Source: CAZTVF01 sp964616985
Lineage (GTDB): Bacteria; Planctomycetota; Phycisphaerae; SM23-33
Assembly (NCBI GenBank): GCA_964616985.1
Contig: CAZTVF010000016.1
Span: forward strand, 1 to 60,506
Length of the DNA: 60,506 bases
Reading direction: 5' to 3'
Part shown: in pieces, positions 51,611 to 60,204 of the stretch
How positions within the stretch are numbered: the stretch's first letter is position 1
Layout of the letters: each line of letters starts with the position of its first letter
Translations under genes and position numbers: made by a program
Notes under the pieces: model-generated
Database searches by the model: none
Seen by the model: the letters and a program-made list of their open reading frames with translations, nothing else
Told to the model about the DNA's origin: nothing

Positions 51611-51888
51611 TCCGCGGGGGACCTAAGCGCAGAGAACGCGGAGAGGAATGCGAGCGGGATTAAGGATGATTTCATGGATTTCAGGATTAAGAACGGGGTC
51701 TTTTCATTCTTCGTCCCTGAACCGTTCGGAACTCCGGCTCTCTTGCCTACCAAAGGAAATGCGAATGGGAACACTCTGCCGGCAGGCAGGGTTTAGGACG
51801 ATTCCAGAGGTTTTAGGGTACTAAAGAGAGTTCTTCCCTCTCTGCGTTCTCCGCGCTCTCCGCGGTGACATCCCCCAGTCGCCGCTCG
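51611..51888. repeat. Cluster of gene-end repeats
   Basis: This 278-bp gap between convergent genes holds a reverse-complement piece of the CTCTGCG repeat (51621-51650), a GATTTCATGGATTTCAGGATTAAG phrase (about 51670), CTGCCGGCAGGCAGG (about 51777-51791, also seen near 42529 and 58003) and a forward CTCTGCGTTCTCCGCG repeat (51832-51868). No gene is evident. Confidence 0.55.
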
Positions 51889-53880
51889 CTATTCCCGAAT
51901 CGGCAGGATCACAAAGGGGATGCCCTGGCGATAGAGGCGGCGTTGAACGGAGAAGGCGACGTTGTTGTGCAGCCAGCGGGTGAAGATCGAGTCTTTCTGG
52001 AACACCAACTGCCCGGCGAAGAACACGGCCTGGGGGTACTTCTCCACGATCTTCATGGCCGTCTCTTCGACCTCGTCAGCCACGTCGGTACCGACCGAGC
52101 AGAATCCCTCGGCGAAGTACCCGTTCTGGCGGACGAACTGGGCGTAGCGGTCCACTTCCTTCTGGATGTGTTCCTTGAGCTTCGTCACTTCCGACGCGCC
52201 CTTGAAGTTACCCGCATCGACCACGCCCACTCGCAGGAAGATGTAGTTATGGAATGTGTCGCTGAAGAACCGCAGGATGTTCAGCAGCGCGTGCATGCCG
52301 AAGCCGTTGAACCCGCTCACCAGCAGCACCGCGGTCTTGGCGGAGCAATCGCACTTGGCCGCGCCGCCTTCGGGCGCCTTGAGCGAGCTCGTCGTCGTCG
52401 CCACCATCTCGGCGAACCGGTCGAGGCGCTCGGCCATCGGGCGGTGGCTCTCGTAATGGCGGCGGATGAGCACGACGCCCACGATCAGGCCGCCCGTCAC
52501 CACCAGCGCCGCCCAGCCCCCGCTGGTGAACTGCACCGCCGTCTCCCACACCAGGATCACCAGCGTCAGGACGGTGCCCACGAGGCTGACGAAGATCTTC
52601 TTGCGCCACTGCGGGTTGTCCTTGCGGGTCGTCCACCACAGGCGGACCATGCCGCTCTGCGACAGCAGGAAGGTGATAAACACGTTGATGGCGTAGATGA
52701 CCACCAGCAGAGTCACCGAGCCGCCGGTGAGGATGATCGAGGCCATGGCGGCAGCGGCCATCACCAGCACGCCGTTCTGCGTCACCAGGCGGTCGGACAG
52801 CAGCGAGAACTTCGCCGGCAGCCAGCGGTCCTGGGCCATCACCGACAGAACTCGCGGGCCGCTGAGGAAACCCGCTTGGGCCGCCACAAACAGGATGGCC
52901 GCACCCGAGATGCCGATCGCCAGAACGAACACCTGCCCCAGCGCGCGCGGCCAGCCATCGGTCACACGCTCCGCCAGGATGTAGTTGAGGGTCTTGTGCC
53001 CGTCGGCCTTCACGCCCATCAGCAGGTAGCCCAGCATCAAGCCCACGACCATCACGGCCAGCGAGACCCACATGTAGGTCATGGTCCGCTTGCCGGTGGC
53101 CACCCTGGGCTCGCGGAGAAGCGGCATGTTGTTGGAGATCGCCTCGATGCCGGTGAACGTGCCGGCACCCAGGCTGTAGGCGCGGAAGATGATGAACAGC
53201 AGCCCGCCCAGGCCGGCGGCCGCGTGGGTTTCCTTGACCTGCGAGGCGGTATTGGACGCCAGCGTGCCCAGGTCGCCCACGTGAATTACCAGCGGGTAGA
53301 CGATCATGACCGCGTGGGAAATGACAAACAGGATGAAGATCGGCACCAGCAGGGCCACCGACTCCTTCACGCCGCGAAGGTTCATCAGCGTCAGCACGAG
53401 GATGGCCCCGGCCGAGGCGTAGATCTTGTACGGATGGTAGTCCGGCGGGAGCGAACTGAAGATGACCTCGGCGGCTGCGGCGATCGACACGCTGATCGTC
53501 AGGACGTAATCAACGAGCAAAGCGCAGCCGGCCACCATGCCCAGCGAGGGCGAGAGCAGCTTGGAGGCGACGACGTACGCGCCGCCGCCCGAGGGGAACT
53601 GCTCAATGATCTGCATGTAGCTGGCGCTGATGACGAAGACGGTGAGCGCGGTGGCCAGGGCAACGAAGACGCCGAGGTAGGCTTGGTCGCCCAGTGCCTT
53701 GAACGCCTCGGGCGGGCCATAGCTCGACGAGGACAGACCGTCGGCCCCCATGCCCACCCATGCGAAGAAGGCAATCAACGACAGCTTGTGGAAAACCGAG
53801 CTGTCATGGATGCTTTTGCCGGCGCCGATCAGCAGCTTCCTGGCACCGTTATACAATGATGGAGGGGGCGAGTTCGTCAT
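51889..53880 (-). CDS. KimA-like APC-superfamily transporter with C-terminal cytosolic domain
   Basis: The 663-residue protein has about twelve membrane helices (to about residue 470) and a long cytosolic tail. GADGLSSSSYGPPEAFKAL near the start of helix 1 matches the KimA (K+/H+ symporter) and related amino-acid permease signature. PSGGGAYVVASKLL and GTFTGIEAISNNMPLL are APC-type. The tail (about 500-663; TAVLLVSGFNGFGMHALLNI, QAVFFAGQLVFQKDS) resembles a USP-like domain, the region that binds c-di-AMP in KimA. It follows the GH52 gene by 70 bp in the same direction. Potassium or an amino acid is the probable substrate. Confidence 0.75.
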   Translation of the reverse strand: MTNSPPPSLYNGARKLLIGAGKSIHDSSVFHKLSLIAFFAWVGMGADGLSSSSYGPPEAFKALGDQAYLGVFVALATALTVFVISASYMQIIEQFPSGGGAYVVASKLLSPSLGMVAGCALLVDYVLTISVSIAAAAEVIFSSLPPDYHPYKIYASAGAILVLTLMNLRGVKESVALLVPIFILFVISHAVMIVYPLVIHVGDLGTLASNTASQVKETHAAAGLGGLLFIIFRAYSLGAGTFTGIEAISNNMPLLREPRVATGKRTMTYMWVSLAVMVVGLMLGYLLMGVKADGHKTLNYILAERVTDGWPRALGQVFVLAIGISGAAILFVAAQAGFLSGPRVLSVMAQDRWLPAKFSLLSDRLVTQNGVLVMAAAAMASIILTGGSVTLLVVIYAINVFITFLLSQSGMVRLWWTTRKDNPQWRKKIFVSLVGTVLTLVILVWETAVQFTSGGWAALVVTGGLIVGVVLIRRHYESHRPMAERLDRFAEMVATTTSSLKAPEGGAAKCDCSAKTAVLLVSGFNGFGMHALLNILRFFSDTFHNYIFLRVGVVDAGNFKGASEVTKLKEHIQKEVDRYAQFVRQNGYFAEGFCSVGTDVADEVEETAMKIVEKYPQAVFFAGQLVFQKDSIFTRWLHNNVAFSVQRRLYRQGIPFVILPIRE

Positions 53881-53950
53881 ACGCTCCGGTCGTCAGAGAA
53901 TACCCGAACCCGCCGCTTTACGCAATGCGGCGAAGCCAGGGACACCCGCC

Positions 53951-56095
53951 TCAGTCTTCCAGCAGCCACAGCGTGCTCGTCACGCCGCGGGGATAGTAGC
54001 GGCTGCCGAGGTCCTTGCCATCGGTGGAGCGGATCTGGTCGGTGAAGGCCCAGTCCGCACAGCCGACCTGCTGCCAGTTGCAGTGCGCGCGATCCCAGCC
54101 TTCCTCGGCCTTGCCAAACCGCAGCCCCAGCACCTGCCGCACGACGAACTGGCTCAAGGCGATCTTGGACGCCCACGTGTTGGTGCTGGTGGAGGACATC
54201 TGCCAGCCGCCGCTGGTGGCGTCGATGCAGACGCCGACCTTCATGATCGTCTTGATGTGCGTCTTGAGGTCGGTGATGAGCTTGCCGAAGCGGCCCTTGG
54301 GGCTCACCGCGTCCAGGTCGCCCATGATGTACGGGAACACCAGGCCCTCGACGGCCGGGATGATCCGCGAGCTGTTGTTCTCATCGAAGACAGCCGGGAT
54401 GAACCCCGCCTTGCGGTCCATCTTTCCGGAGATAGTCCGCGCCGCCAGCTTCGCCTGCAGGGCCGCAATCTTGGCGCCCTCCTTTTCGCCCAGCAGGTCC
54501 AGCACCTTCTCCAACGCCAGATACGCCGCCCACGACTTCACGGCCAGGTACAGGTTATTCCGCGACTGGCCCAGGCTGGTGTCCAGCGAGTCGTATGTGG
54601 TGATTTCCTGCCCCGTCTCGCCACAGCAGGCCGAGTCGTACCGCATCACGCCCGTCCGCTTGGCGGGATTCTCGTGGTCGCGGTTCAGCATCGACTCCAG
54701 GCACTCCTTGAACACGCCCTGCTGCAGAATCATCCATTCGTGATCGCCCTGCGTCAGGCCGTACGTCGATGCGGTCAACACCCAGTTGACCAACTGCTCG
54801 TGCGTCATGAAGCTGAAGCCCCCCGTCTTCTCGGGAATCTCGTAGCTGCTGGTGCCCGGGGCCATGAACTGATTGCAGATGCCCATGTCGTGGCAGAAGC
54901 TGATGCCGCCCTTGTGGGGCTTGCGGCCGTCGAGGCAGTCGATCGTGTTGTCGTAATACCGGTAGCGGCTGCAGAAGAGATCCAGGGCGTTCCGCACGGC
55001 CCAGGGGTGGAATATGAGCTCGTGGAACAGATGATCGACGGTGAGATCGAACGTGTTGATCATCTGGTACTCGCCCTCGTTGACCACCCAGAGGGGCTTG
55101 CCGCCGTCGGCGAGCAACTGGCTGCTGCCGTAGTAGCTGTGCGTCGCGTGGGCCACGAGGAACTGCTGCGATGCCGTCAGGCCGCCGTCGCGCAGTTCGG
55201 CGTCGCGGTCGGCCGCCAGGGCCTTCAGGTCGTCCGCGTGCTCCAGGGCAGTCTGCAGGACGCTCTCGAGATTGGGGTAGAAACGCGTGTAGTAGTAGCT
55301 TGTCTCCAGGCCGCTGGTGACCGTGCCGCCGCGATAGAAGCCCAGTGCCACCGTCATCGACGCCTTTTTGCGGGGAGGTACGCGAAGCATCACGCCGCCG
55401 TTGCGAGGCAGGCCTTGCTTCTCATCAGCCCCCGTCGCCAGCAGGCGGTTCAGCCACCAGCACTGCACCTCCTCGACGCGGCCGCCGTCGCTGTAGGCGG
55501 CCATGCCCCACTTGTTCTCGCAGGCAATGCCCACGATGTCGTTGCCCGTCGTGGGCGAGAGCATCCGCATGCCCGCCCCGTCCTTGAACGCCAAGCCGAA
55601 GAACACCCAGGCGGGCTTGGCGCTCTTGGTGTTGTCGAACTCGATCTCGGCCAGGATTGCCGGCAGCACGGCCAGGCGCGTTTCCTCCGGGTCGGCCGTC
55701 GCAGGGTCGTCCACTTCGTCAAACGGGCTCAGGAGGCGGAAGGTGACGTCGCCGGCCTGCCACGTGTCGCTGGCCCAGCCGAGATTGCGGACGATCTCGT
55801 CCCGCTTGAACAGCCGCCAGTCGTCGAAGAACATCTGGGGCTTGGCGGCCTGATCCTGCATGGCGAAGGCCTCGAGCGAGGCGGCGCAGCCCTCGAAGAA
55901 AGGCAGGGCGCAGGGCTTTTCGCCCTTGCGGTTGTAGGCCACGATCACGTCCTGATTCCCCGGCCGGCCCAGTTCCAGCCCAAAGCCGCCGGTCTTGCCC
56001 AGACGTCCCAGCGTGAAGCTGGCGTTGGCGCCGAAGGGGCTGTGGTGTGCATAAAAATCGACCGAGTGCTCGCAGTTGGACTTTATCTTGGCCAT
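53951..56095 (-). CDS. GH52 beta-xylosidase, cytoplasmic
   Basis: This 714-residue protein has the GH52 opening FYAHHSPFGANASFTLGRLG and no signal peptide. The catalytic residues of the Geobacillus enzyme are both present: a nucleophile Glu at about residue 340 in VVNEGEYQMINTFDLTVD, and an acid/base Asp at about residue 500 in YDSLDTSLGQSRNNLYL. Length is normal for the family. ATG 56095 was chosen (AAAGGTGA upstream) over the open frame reaching 56218. It is divergent from recJ and followed by the KimA-like transporter gene. It would release xylose from xylo-oligosaccharides. Confidence 0.92.
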   Translation of the reverse strand: MAKIKSNCEHSVDFYAHHSPFGANASFTLGRLGKTGGFGLELGRPGNQDVIVAYNRKGEKPCALPFFEGCAASLEAFAMQDQAAKPQMFFDDWRLFKRDEIVRNLGWASDTWQAGDVTFRLLSPFDEVDDPATADPEETRLAVLPAILAEIEFDNTKSAKPAWVFFGLAFKDGAGMRMLSPTTGNDIVGIACENKWGMAAYSDGGRVEEVQCWWLNRLLATGADEKQGLPRNGGVMLRVPPRKKASMTVALGFYRGGTVTSGLETSYYYTRFYPNLESVLQTALEHADDLKALAADRDAELRDGGLTASQQFLVAHATHSYYGSSQLLADGGKPLWVVNEGEYQMINTFDLTVDHLFHELIFHPWAVRNALDLFCSRYRYYDNTIDCLDGRKPHKGGISFCHDMGICNQFMAPGTSSYEIPEKTGGFSFMTHEQLVNWVLTASTYGLTQGDHEWMILQQGVFKECLESMLNRDHENPAKRTGVMRYDSACCGETGQEITTYDSLDTSLGQSRNNLYLAVKSWAAYLALEKVLDLLGEKEGAKIAALQAKLAARTISGKMDRKAGFIPAVFDENNSSRIIPAVEGLVFPYIMGDLDAVSPKGRFGKLITDLKTHIKTIMKVGVCIDATSGGWQMSSTSTNTWASKIALSQFVVRQVLGLRFGKAEEGWDRAHCNWQQVGCADWAFTDQIRSTDGKDLGSRYYPRGVTSTLWLLED

Positions 56096-56188
56096 GTCTT
56101 TCACCTTTCGTTTGAATGAGGGCGTGTATTCTAGGAAGGCGACTGGGAATAGGCAATTGGCAAAGAGCTTCACCCGTGGCATTGCCGA

Positions 56189-56215
56189 TTGCCTTCTCCC
56201 TGCAGATGGTATAAT
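56189..56215 (+). promoter_or_regulatory. Putative extended -10 promoter of recJ
   Basis: TGGTATAAT (extended -10, hexamer at 56210-56215) with TTGCCT (56189-56194) 15 bp upstream; AAAGGAG at 56224 and ATG 56239 follow, a short leader. Confidence 0.55.
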
Positions 56216-56238
56216 CACCGGTCAAAGGAGTGACCGCA

Positions 56239-57978
56239 ATGTGTGCACGCGCATGGACGCCGAAGGGGCGAAGCTGGGCCGTCGCCCCGCCATTTGACGG
56301 AACGGAGTCGCTGGCGCGCGAGTTGGTCACCAGCAACCTGGTCGCCCAGATCTTGGCCAACCGCGGCGTCCGAACCGCCGCCGACGGCAAGGCATTCCTC
56401 AACCCCAAGCTCACCGATCTGCACGACCCGTTGCTGCTCGCCGGGGCGCAGGAGGCAGGCCGAATCGTCGCCCGCGCGGTGGCCGCAGGCAGCAAGATCG
56501 TCATCTACGGAGACTACGATGTCGATGGCATGACCGCCGTCGCCATCCTCCACGCGTGCCTCAAGATGCTGGGCGCCAAGGCCGAGTTCTACGTCCCCCA
56601 CCGCCTCGAAGAAGGCTACGGTGTCAACGCCGAGGCCATTGCCAAGATCATCGCCGACGGCTGCAAGCTGCTTATCACCGTCGACTGCGGCATCAGCGCC
56701 GCCGAGCCTCTTGCCGCGGCCACTGCCGCGGGCGTGGAGGTGATCGTCACCGATCACCACAGCCTGCCCGATGTGCTGCCGGCGGCCGCCATTGTGCACC
56801 CGCGCATTGGCAACTACCCCAACAGCGAACTGTGCGGTGCGGGCGTGGCGTTCAAGCTCGCCTGGCAGATCGCGCGCGAAGTGGGCGGCAAGGATCGCGT
56901 CGACCAGGCCATGCGCGACTTCCTCGTCGAGGCCACGTGCCTGGCGGCCCTGGGCACCATCGCCGACGTCGTGCCGATGCGAGGCGAGAACCGCGTGCTG
57001 GCCACCTACGGCCTCCGCGGCCTGCCCTCCACGCGCCACGCGGGCCTCAAGGCCCTGCTGCACTCGGCCGACCTGGCCGGCGAGAAGCTCGACGCGTACC
57101 ACGTGGGTTTCGTTCTGGGCCCGCGCCTCAATGCGTGCGGCCGCATGGGCCACGCGGGCCTTGCCGTGGAACTGCTGACCGACGCGCCCGAAGCCCGCTG
57201 CCGCGAGATTGCAGACTACCTCGCCGCCCAGAACGTCGAGCGGCAGAAGATCGAAAAGTCCATCGCCGAGCATGCCGCGGAGATGGTGACCGCCCAGGGC
57301 CTCGACCAGGAAGGCAGCCGCGCGATCGTGCTCTCGTGCGACCAATGGCACGGCGGCGTGATCGGCATCGTCGCCTCCCGCATGGTCGACCGCTTCAGCC
57401 GCCCCGCCGTGCTGATCGCGATCACGGAGGATGGCGTCGGGCACGGATCGGCCCGCAGCATTCCTGGCTTCCACATGCGCGACGCCCTGGCCGCATGCAG
57501 CGGGCACCTGCTGAGCTTCGGCGGCCACGCGATGGCGGGCGGCCTGAAGATCGAACCTGCGAAGATCCCGGCGTTCATGGAGGCGATGCAGCGGTACGCG
57601 CAGCAGAACGTGACAGCCGAGCAGATGTCGGCGCCGCTGGCGATCGACGCCGAGACGACGCTGGCGGCGTTGGGCTTTAACGTGGTCAGTCAGTTGGAGA
57701 AGCTCGCGCCCTACGGCGAAGGGAACCCCCCGCCGGTGGTCGCCATCCGCGGCTGCAAGCTGTTGGCCGAGCCCCGCCGCATGGGTCGCACCGGCAATGC
57801 GGTAAACCTGTACGTGGGCCAAGGCAACATCAGCATGCGCGCGGTCGGCTTCGGCATGGGCGACCTCGCCGACCGCCTTCGCGGCCAGAACACCATCGAC
57901 ATCGCCGCCGAGCCCGGCCTGAACCGGTTCAACGGCAACATCTCGGTCGAACTGAAGCTCAAAGACGTGATGTGGTGA
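56239..57978 (+). CDS. recJ: Single-stranded-DNA-specific exonuclease RecJ
   Basis: The 579-residue DHH-family nuclease has motif I YGDYDVDGMTAVA, motif III VTDHHSLPD, the LGTIADVVPM motif and the DHHA1 GSARSIPGFHMRDAL and GGHAMAGG segments. A C-terminal OB-like domain follows. AAAGGAG lies 8 nt before ATG 56239; an in-frame GTG at 56230 overlaps the ribosome site and is unlikely. RecJ degrades 5' single strands in recombination and mismatch repair. Length is normal. Confidence 0.95.
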   Translation: MCARAWTPKGRSWAVAPPFDGTESLARELVTSNLVAQILANRGVRTAADGKAFLNPKLTDLHDPLLLAGAQEAGRIVARAVAAGSKIVIYGDYDVDGMTAVAILHACLKMLGAKAEFYVPHRLEEGYGVNAEAIAKIIADGCKLLITVDCGISAAEPLAAATAAGVEVIVTDHHSLPDVLPAAAIVHPRIGNYPNSELCGAGVAFKLAWQIAREVGGKDRVDQAMRDFLVEATCLAALGTIADVVPMRGENRVLATYGLRGLPSTRHAGLKALLHSADLAGEKLDAYHVGFVLGPRLNACGRMGHAGLAVELLTDAPEARCREIADYLAAQNVERQKIEKSIAEHAAEMVTAQGLDQEGSRAIVLSCDQWHGGVIGIVASRMVDRFSRPAVLIAITEDGVGHGSARSIPGFHMRDALAACSGHLLSFGGHAMAGGLKIEPAKIPAFMEAMQRYAQQNVTAEQMSAPLAIDAETTLAALGFNVVSQLEKLAPYGEGNPPPVVAIRGCKLLAEPRRMGRTGNAVNLYVGQGNISMRAVGFGMGDLADRLRGQNTIDIAAEPGLNRFNGNISVELKLKDVMW

Positions 57979-58051
57979 GGGAAGAGAAGAAGGAAGACCT
58001 GCGTGCCGGCAGACAGGTCTGCAATAGGCGGAAGAACCTTGTTCGTGGATC

Positions 58052-58210
58052 GGGTGCCATGCTTTTAGGCCCGCAGGGCCAAAAGCATGTTTGGACATGG
58101 CTCGGTATGTCTTCGCGAGATGTGGGGGCTGGCGGCCAACCGCCGACACGTCAGAACCCAGAATGATCTAGACATGCTTTTGGCCCTGCGGGCCTAAAAG
58201 CATGGCACCC
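58052..58210. repeat. Pair of inverted GGTGCCATGC palindromes flanking about 80 bp
   Basis: Copy 1 (58052-58089) reads GGGTGCCATGCTTTTAGGCC into CGCAGGGCCAAAAGCATG. Copy 2 (58173-58210) is its reverse complement, ending GCATGGCACCC. Each copy is also self-complementary. The middle carries no gene. The layout is that of a small mobile-element-like or REP-doublet unit, located between convergent recJ and pssA. Confidence 0.8.
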
Positions 58211-58245
58211 CGCATTGAGCACGGCACCGACCGGCCGCGCACAGC

Positions 58246-59163
58246 CTACTGCGGTGAACCGGGGACCTTCTTCTCGGACAACCGCCTCCAGCCCGCCCGC
58301 AACGGGCCCCAGAGCGTGTAGAACAGCGTGAGGGCGGCCACGGCGAGGAAGGGTTCCAGCCACATCGCGACGGCAATCACGACGAACTTGACCAGGCTGT
58401 TGAAGGGCTTCTTGCCGCGGATGTATTGGTTGACGATATGCGGGTAGCGGATGCGCGACACCATCAGCAGCGCCACGGCGGCCGTCACCAGCGGCAGCAC
58501 GATGCTCACCGTCGTGAACATCCACGGCTGCCGCAGCCAGGCCATGGAGTAAGCGTGCTCGAACAGCAGCACCAGGGCCGCGATGTTGGCCGCGGCGCCG
58601 GGCGACGGAAGCCCGGAGAAACTCATGTGGGCCGATTCGTCCGGCGTGCTCTCCACGTTGAACCGAGCCAGCCGCAGAGTCGCGCACGCCACGTACAGGC
58701 CCGCCACGCAGATCACCACGCGCTCCAGCATGGGGTCGGCCCCGATCTTATCCATCGCCACCGCGACCGCCCGCAGCATGAGAATGGCCGGGGCCACGCC
58801 GAAACTGATGGCGTCGGAGAGGCTGTCAAGCTGTGCGCCGAAGTCGCTGGTTTTTCGCGTCATGCGGGCCACGCGGCCGTCGAGCATGTCACAGATCATC
58901 GCCGCCACGATCAGCCAGGCCGCCACCGCCAGCAGCGGAAAATACGACACGCCCTTGATGGCCAGCACGTCGCTGGAACCGAAGTTGACCTTGGTGGCGA
59001 AGTAGATGGATGCAAAGCCGCACAGGCCGTTGCCCACGGTGAACATCGCCGGCAGGACCGCCGTGCTGCGGAGGATCCGCCGCCGCATTCGCCCGCCGCG
59101 CGACAGCTCTTCCATCGGGGCAGACTCCGTCGGCGAATCGGCGTTATGTCGGGGCTTGGTCAT
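58246..59163 (-). CDS. pssA: CDP-diacylglycerol-serine O-phosphatidyltransferase
   Basis: This 305-residue membrane protein has the CDP-alcohol phosphatidyltransferase motif D-G-x2-A-R-x8-G-x3-D-x3-D at Asp95, Gly96, Ala99, Arg100, Gly109, Asp113 and Asp117, in the second hydrophobic region. About eight helices follow the type II (Bacillus-like) PssA pattern. GGAG lies 5 nt before ATG 59163. It starts 10 bp after psd, so the two steps of phosphatidylethanolamine synthesis form an operon. It makes phosphatidylserine from CDP-diacylglycerol and serine at the inner membrane. Confidence 0.93.
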   Translation of the reverse strand: MTKPRHNADSPTESAPMEELSRGGRMRRRILRSTAVLPAMFTVGNGLCGFASIYFATKVNFGSSDVLAIKGVSYFPLLAVAAWLIVAAMICDMLDGRVARMTRKTSDFGAQLDSLSDAISFGVAPAILMLRAVAVAMDKIGADPMLERVVICVAGLYVACATLRLARFNVESTPDESAHMSFSGLPSPGAAANIAALVLLFEHAYSMAWLRQPWMFTTVSIVLPLVTAAVALLMVSRIRYPHIVNQYIRGKKPFNSLVKFVVIAVAMWLEPFLAVAALTLFYTLWGPLRAGWRRLSEKKVPGSPQ

Positions 59164-59173
59164 CAGGGCTCCG

Positions 59174-59887
59174 TCAGGCAGTGGGTGATTCGTTCCTGGC
59201 GGACGTTGCCGCCGCTCGGGCGATCAGCACGGTCAGGCCGGCATGCACCGCCTGGCCGATCCTGACGCGCACCTCGCCCACCAGCTCGCGCGGCACGAGC
59301 AACTCCATCCGCGAGCCGAACTTGATCATGCCGATCCGCTCGCCGCGCGCCAGCTTCTGGCCTTCGGCAAGATCCGTCACGATCCGCCGCGCGACCAGGC
59401 CGGCGATCTGGCGGATCACGAAGACGCCCCGGCCGGGCTCGTCCAGTTCAAGGTGAATGGTGGCTGACTCGTTGCGTTCCGAAGAGGCCGGGTCGCGGGC
59501 GTCGAGGAAACAGCCCTTGAGATGATCCACGCGACGCACGACGGCGGCCTCCGGGCTGCGGTTCACGTGCACGCTGAATACGCTCATGAAGATGCCGACC
59601 TTGATGCCCTCGCAGCCCAGCACGCTGTCGCGACCGACCGGGGTGATGTCGGTCACCGTGCCGTCGGCGGGGCTGATGAACAGGCCTTCGCCGGCTGGCG
59701 TGTCGCGCTGCGGATCGCGGAAGAACCACAGGACCCACGCCCACACCGCCGCCAGCGGCAGCAGCAGGGCCAGCAAAGCCATCGCGAACGTCCACGCCAA
59801 TAGAACGATGGCCAGACCCAGCACGGTGACGATCACCGCGGCGAGTCCGACCTCACGCTGCCCGTATTTTGTAAGTGAGAAAGCCAC
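59174..59887 (-). CDS. psd: Phosphatidylserine decarboxylase proenzyme, short type
   Basis: The 237-residue protein starts at GTG 59887 (GAGG 5 nt upstream). The N-terminus carries two hydrophobic helices. SPADGTVTDI and FMSVFSVHVNRSPEA (Asp75 and His107 regions) are conserved, and the self-cleavage site is FGS at 190-192, with Ser192 becoming the pyruvoyl group. This is the compact archaeal/bacterial Psd type. It converts phosphatidylserine to phosphatidylethanolamine; pssA follows it. Confidence 0.93.
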   Translation of the reverse strand: MAFSLTKYGQREVGLAAVIVTVLGLAIVLLAWTFAMALLALLLPLAAVWAWVLWFFRDPQRDTPAGEGLFISPADGTVTDITPVGRDSVLGCEGIKVGIFMSVFSVHVNRSPEAAVVRRVDHLKGCFLDARDPASSERNESATIHLELDEPGRGVFVIRQIAGLVARRIVTDLAEGQKLARGERIGMIKFGSRMELLVPRELVGEVRVRIGQAVHAGLTVLIARAAATSARNESPTA

Positions 59888-60204
59888 CGATACCTCATTA
59901 CGTTGTCTAATTGCGCCTTGATCGTAGCATCTCACGCGGGGGAAAGATAGATCGTAGAGGAGGGGCGCGGGGTGTGGGGGAATAGGGCCCGGGCGGGAGC
60001 CTCACATAATGAATGAGCCGGTTGATCGCTCGCCTTTGGGCGATCTCGGGCAGCGAAACAGCGTAGAGCGGCGAGCCGTTTCGGAACCGCGGACACACAA
60101 CGCGATTCGCTACGGGCGTCGCCTACGACCTGCGACCTCTCTTCCAGCGGTTGACAAGCGCATGCCGCGTCGATAATCTCCAACGTTTCCACGGGAGACG
60201 CAAA
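59888..60204. other. Divergent intergenic region psd/argB
   Basis: A 317-bp region holding the argB promoter (60151-60179) and a short imperfect GATCGCTCGCC/GGGCGATC dyad near 60025-60047. No gene or known RNA is recognised. Confidence 0.45.
60151..60179 (+). promoter_or_regulatory. Putative promoter of argB
   Basis: A consensus TTGACA (60151-60156) with TAATCT (60174-60179) at 17 bp, or GATAAT (60172-60177) at 15 bp, 25-28 bp before the start codon. Confidence 0.6.

Noticed and set aside
53750..56119. 789-codon plus-strand open frame over the GH52 gene
   Set aside because: GH52 catalytic motifs are on the minus strand; the plus frame is a compositional shadow.
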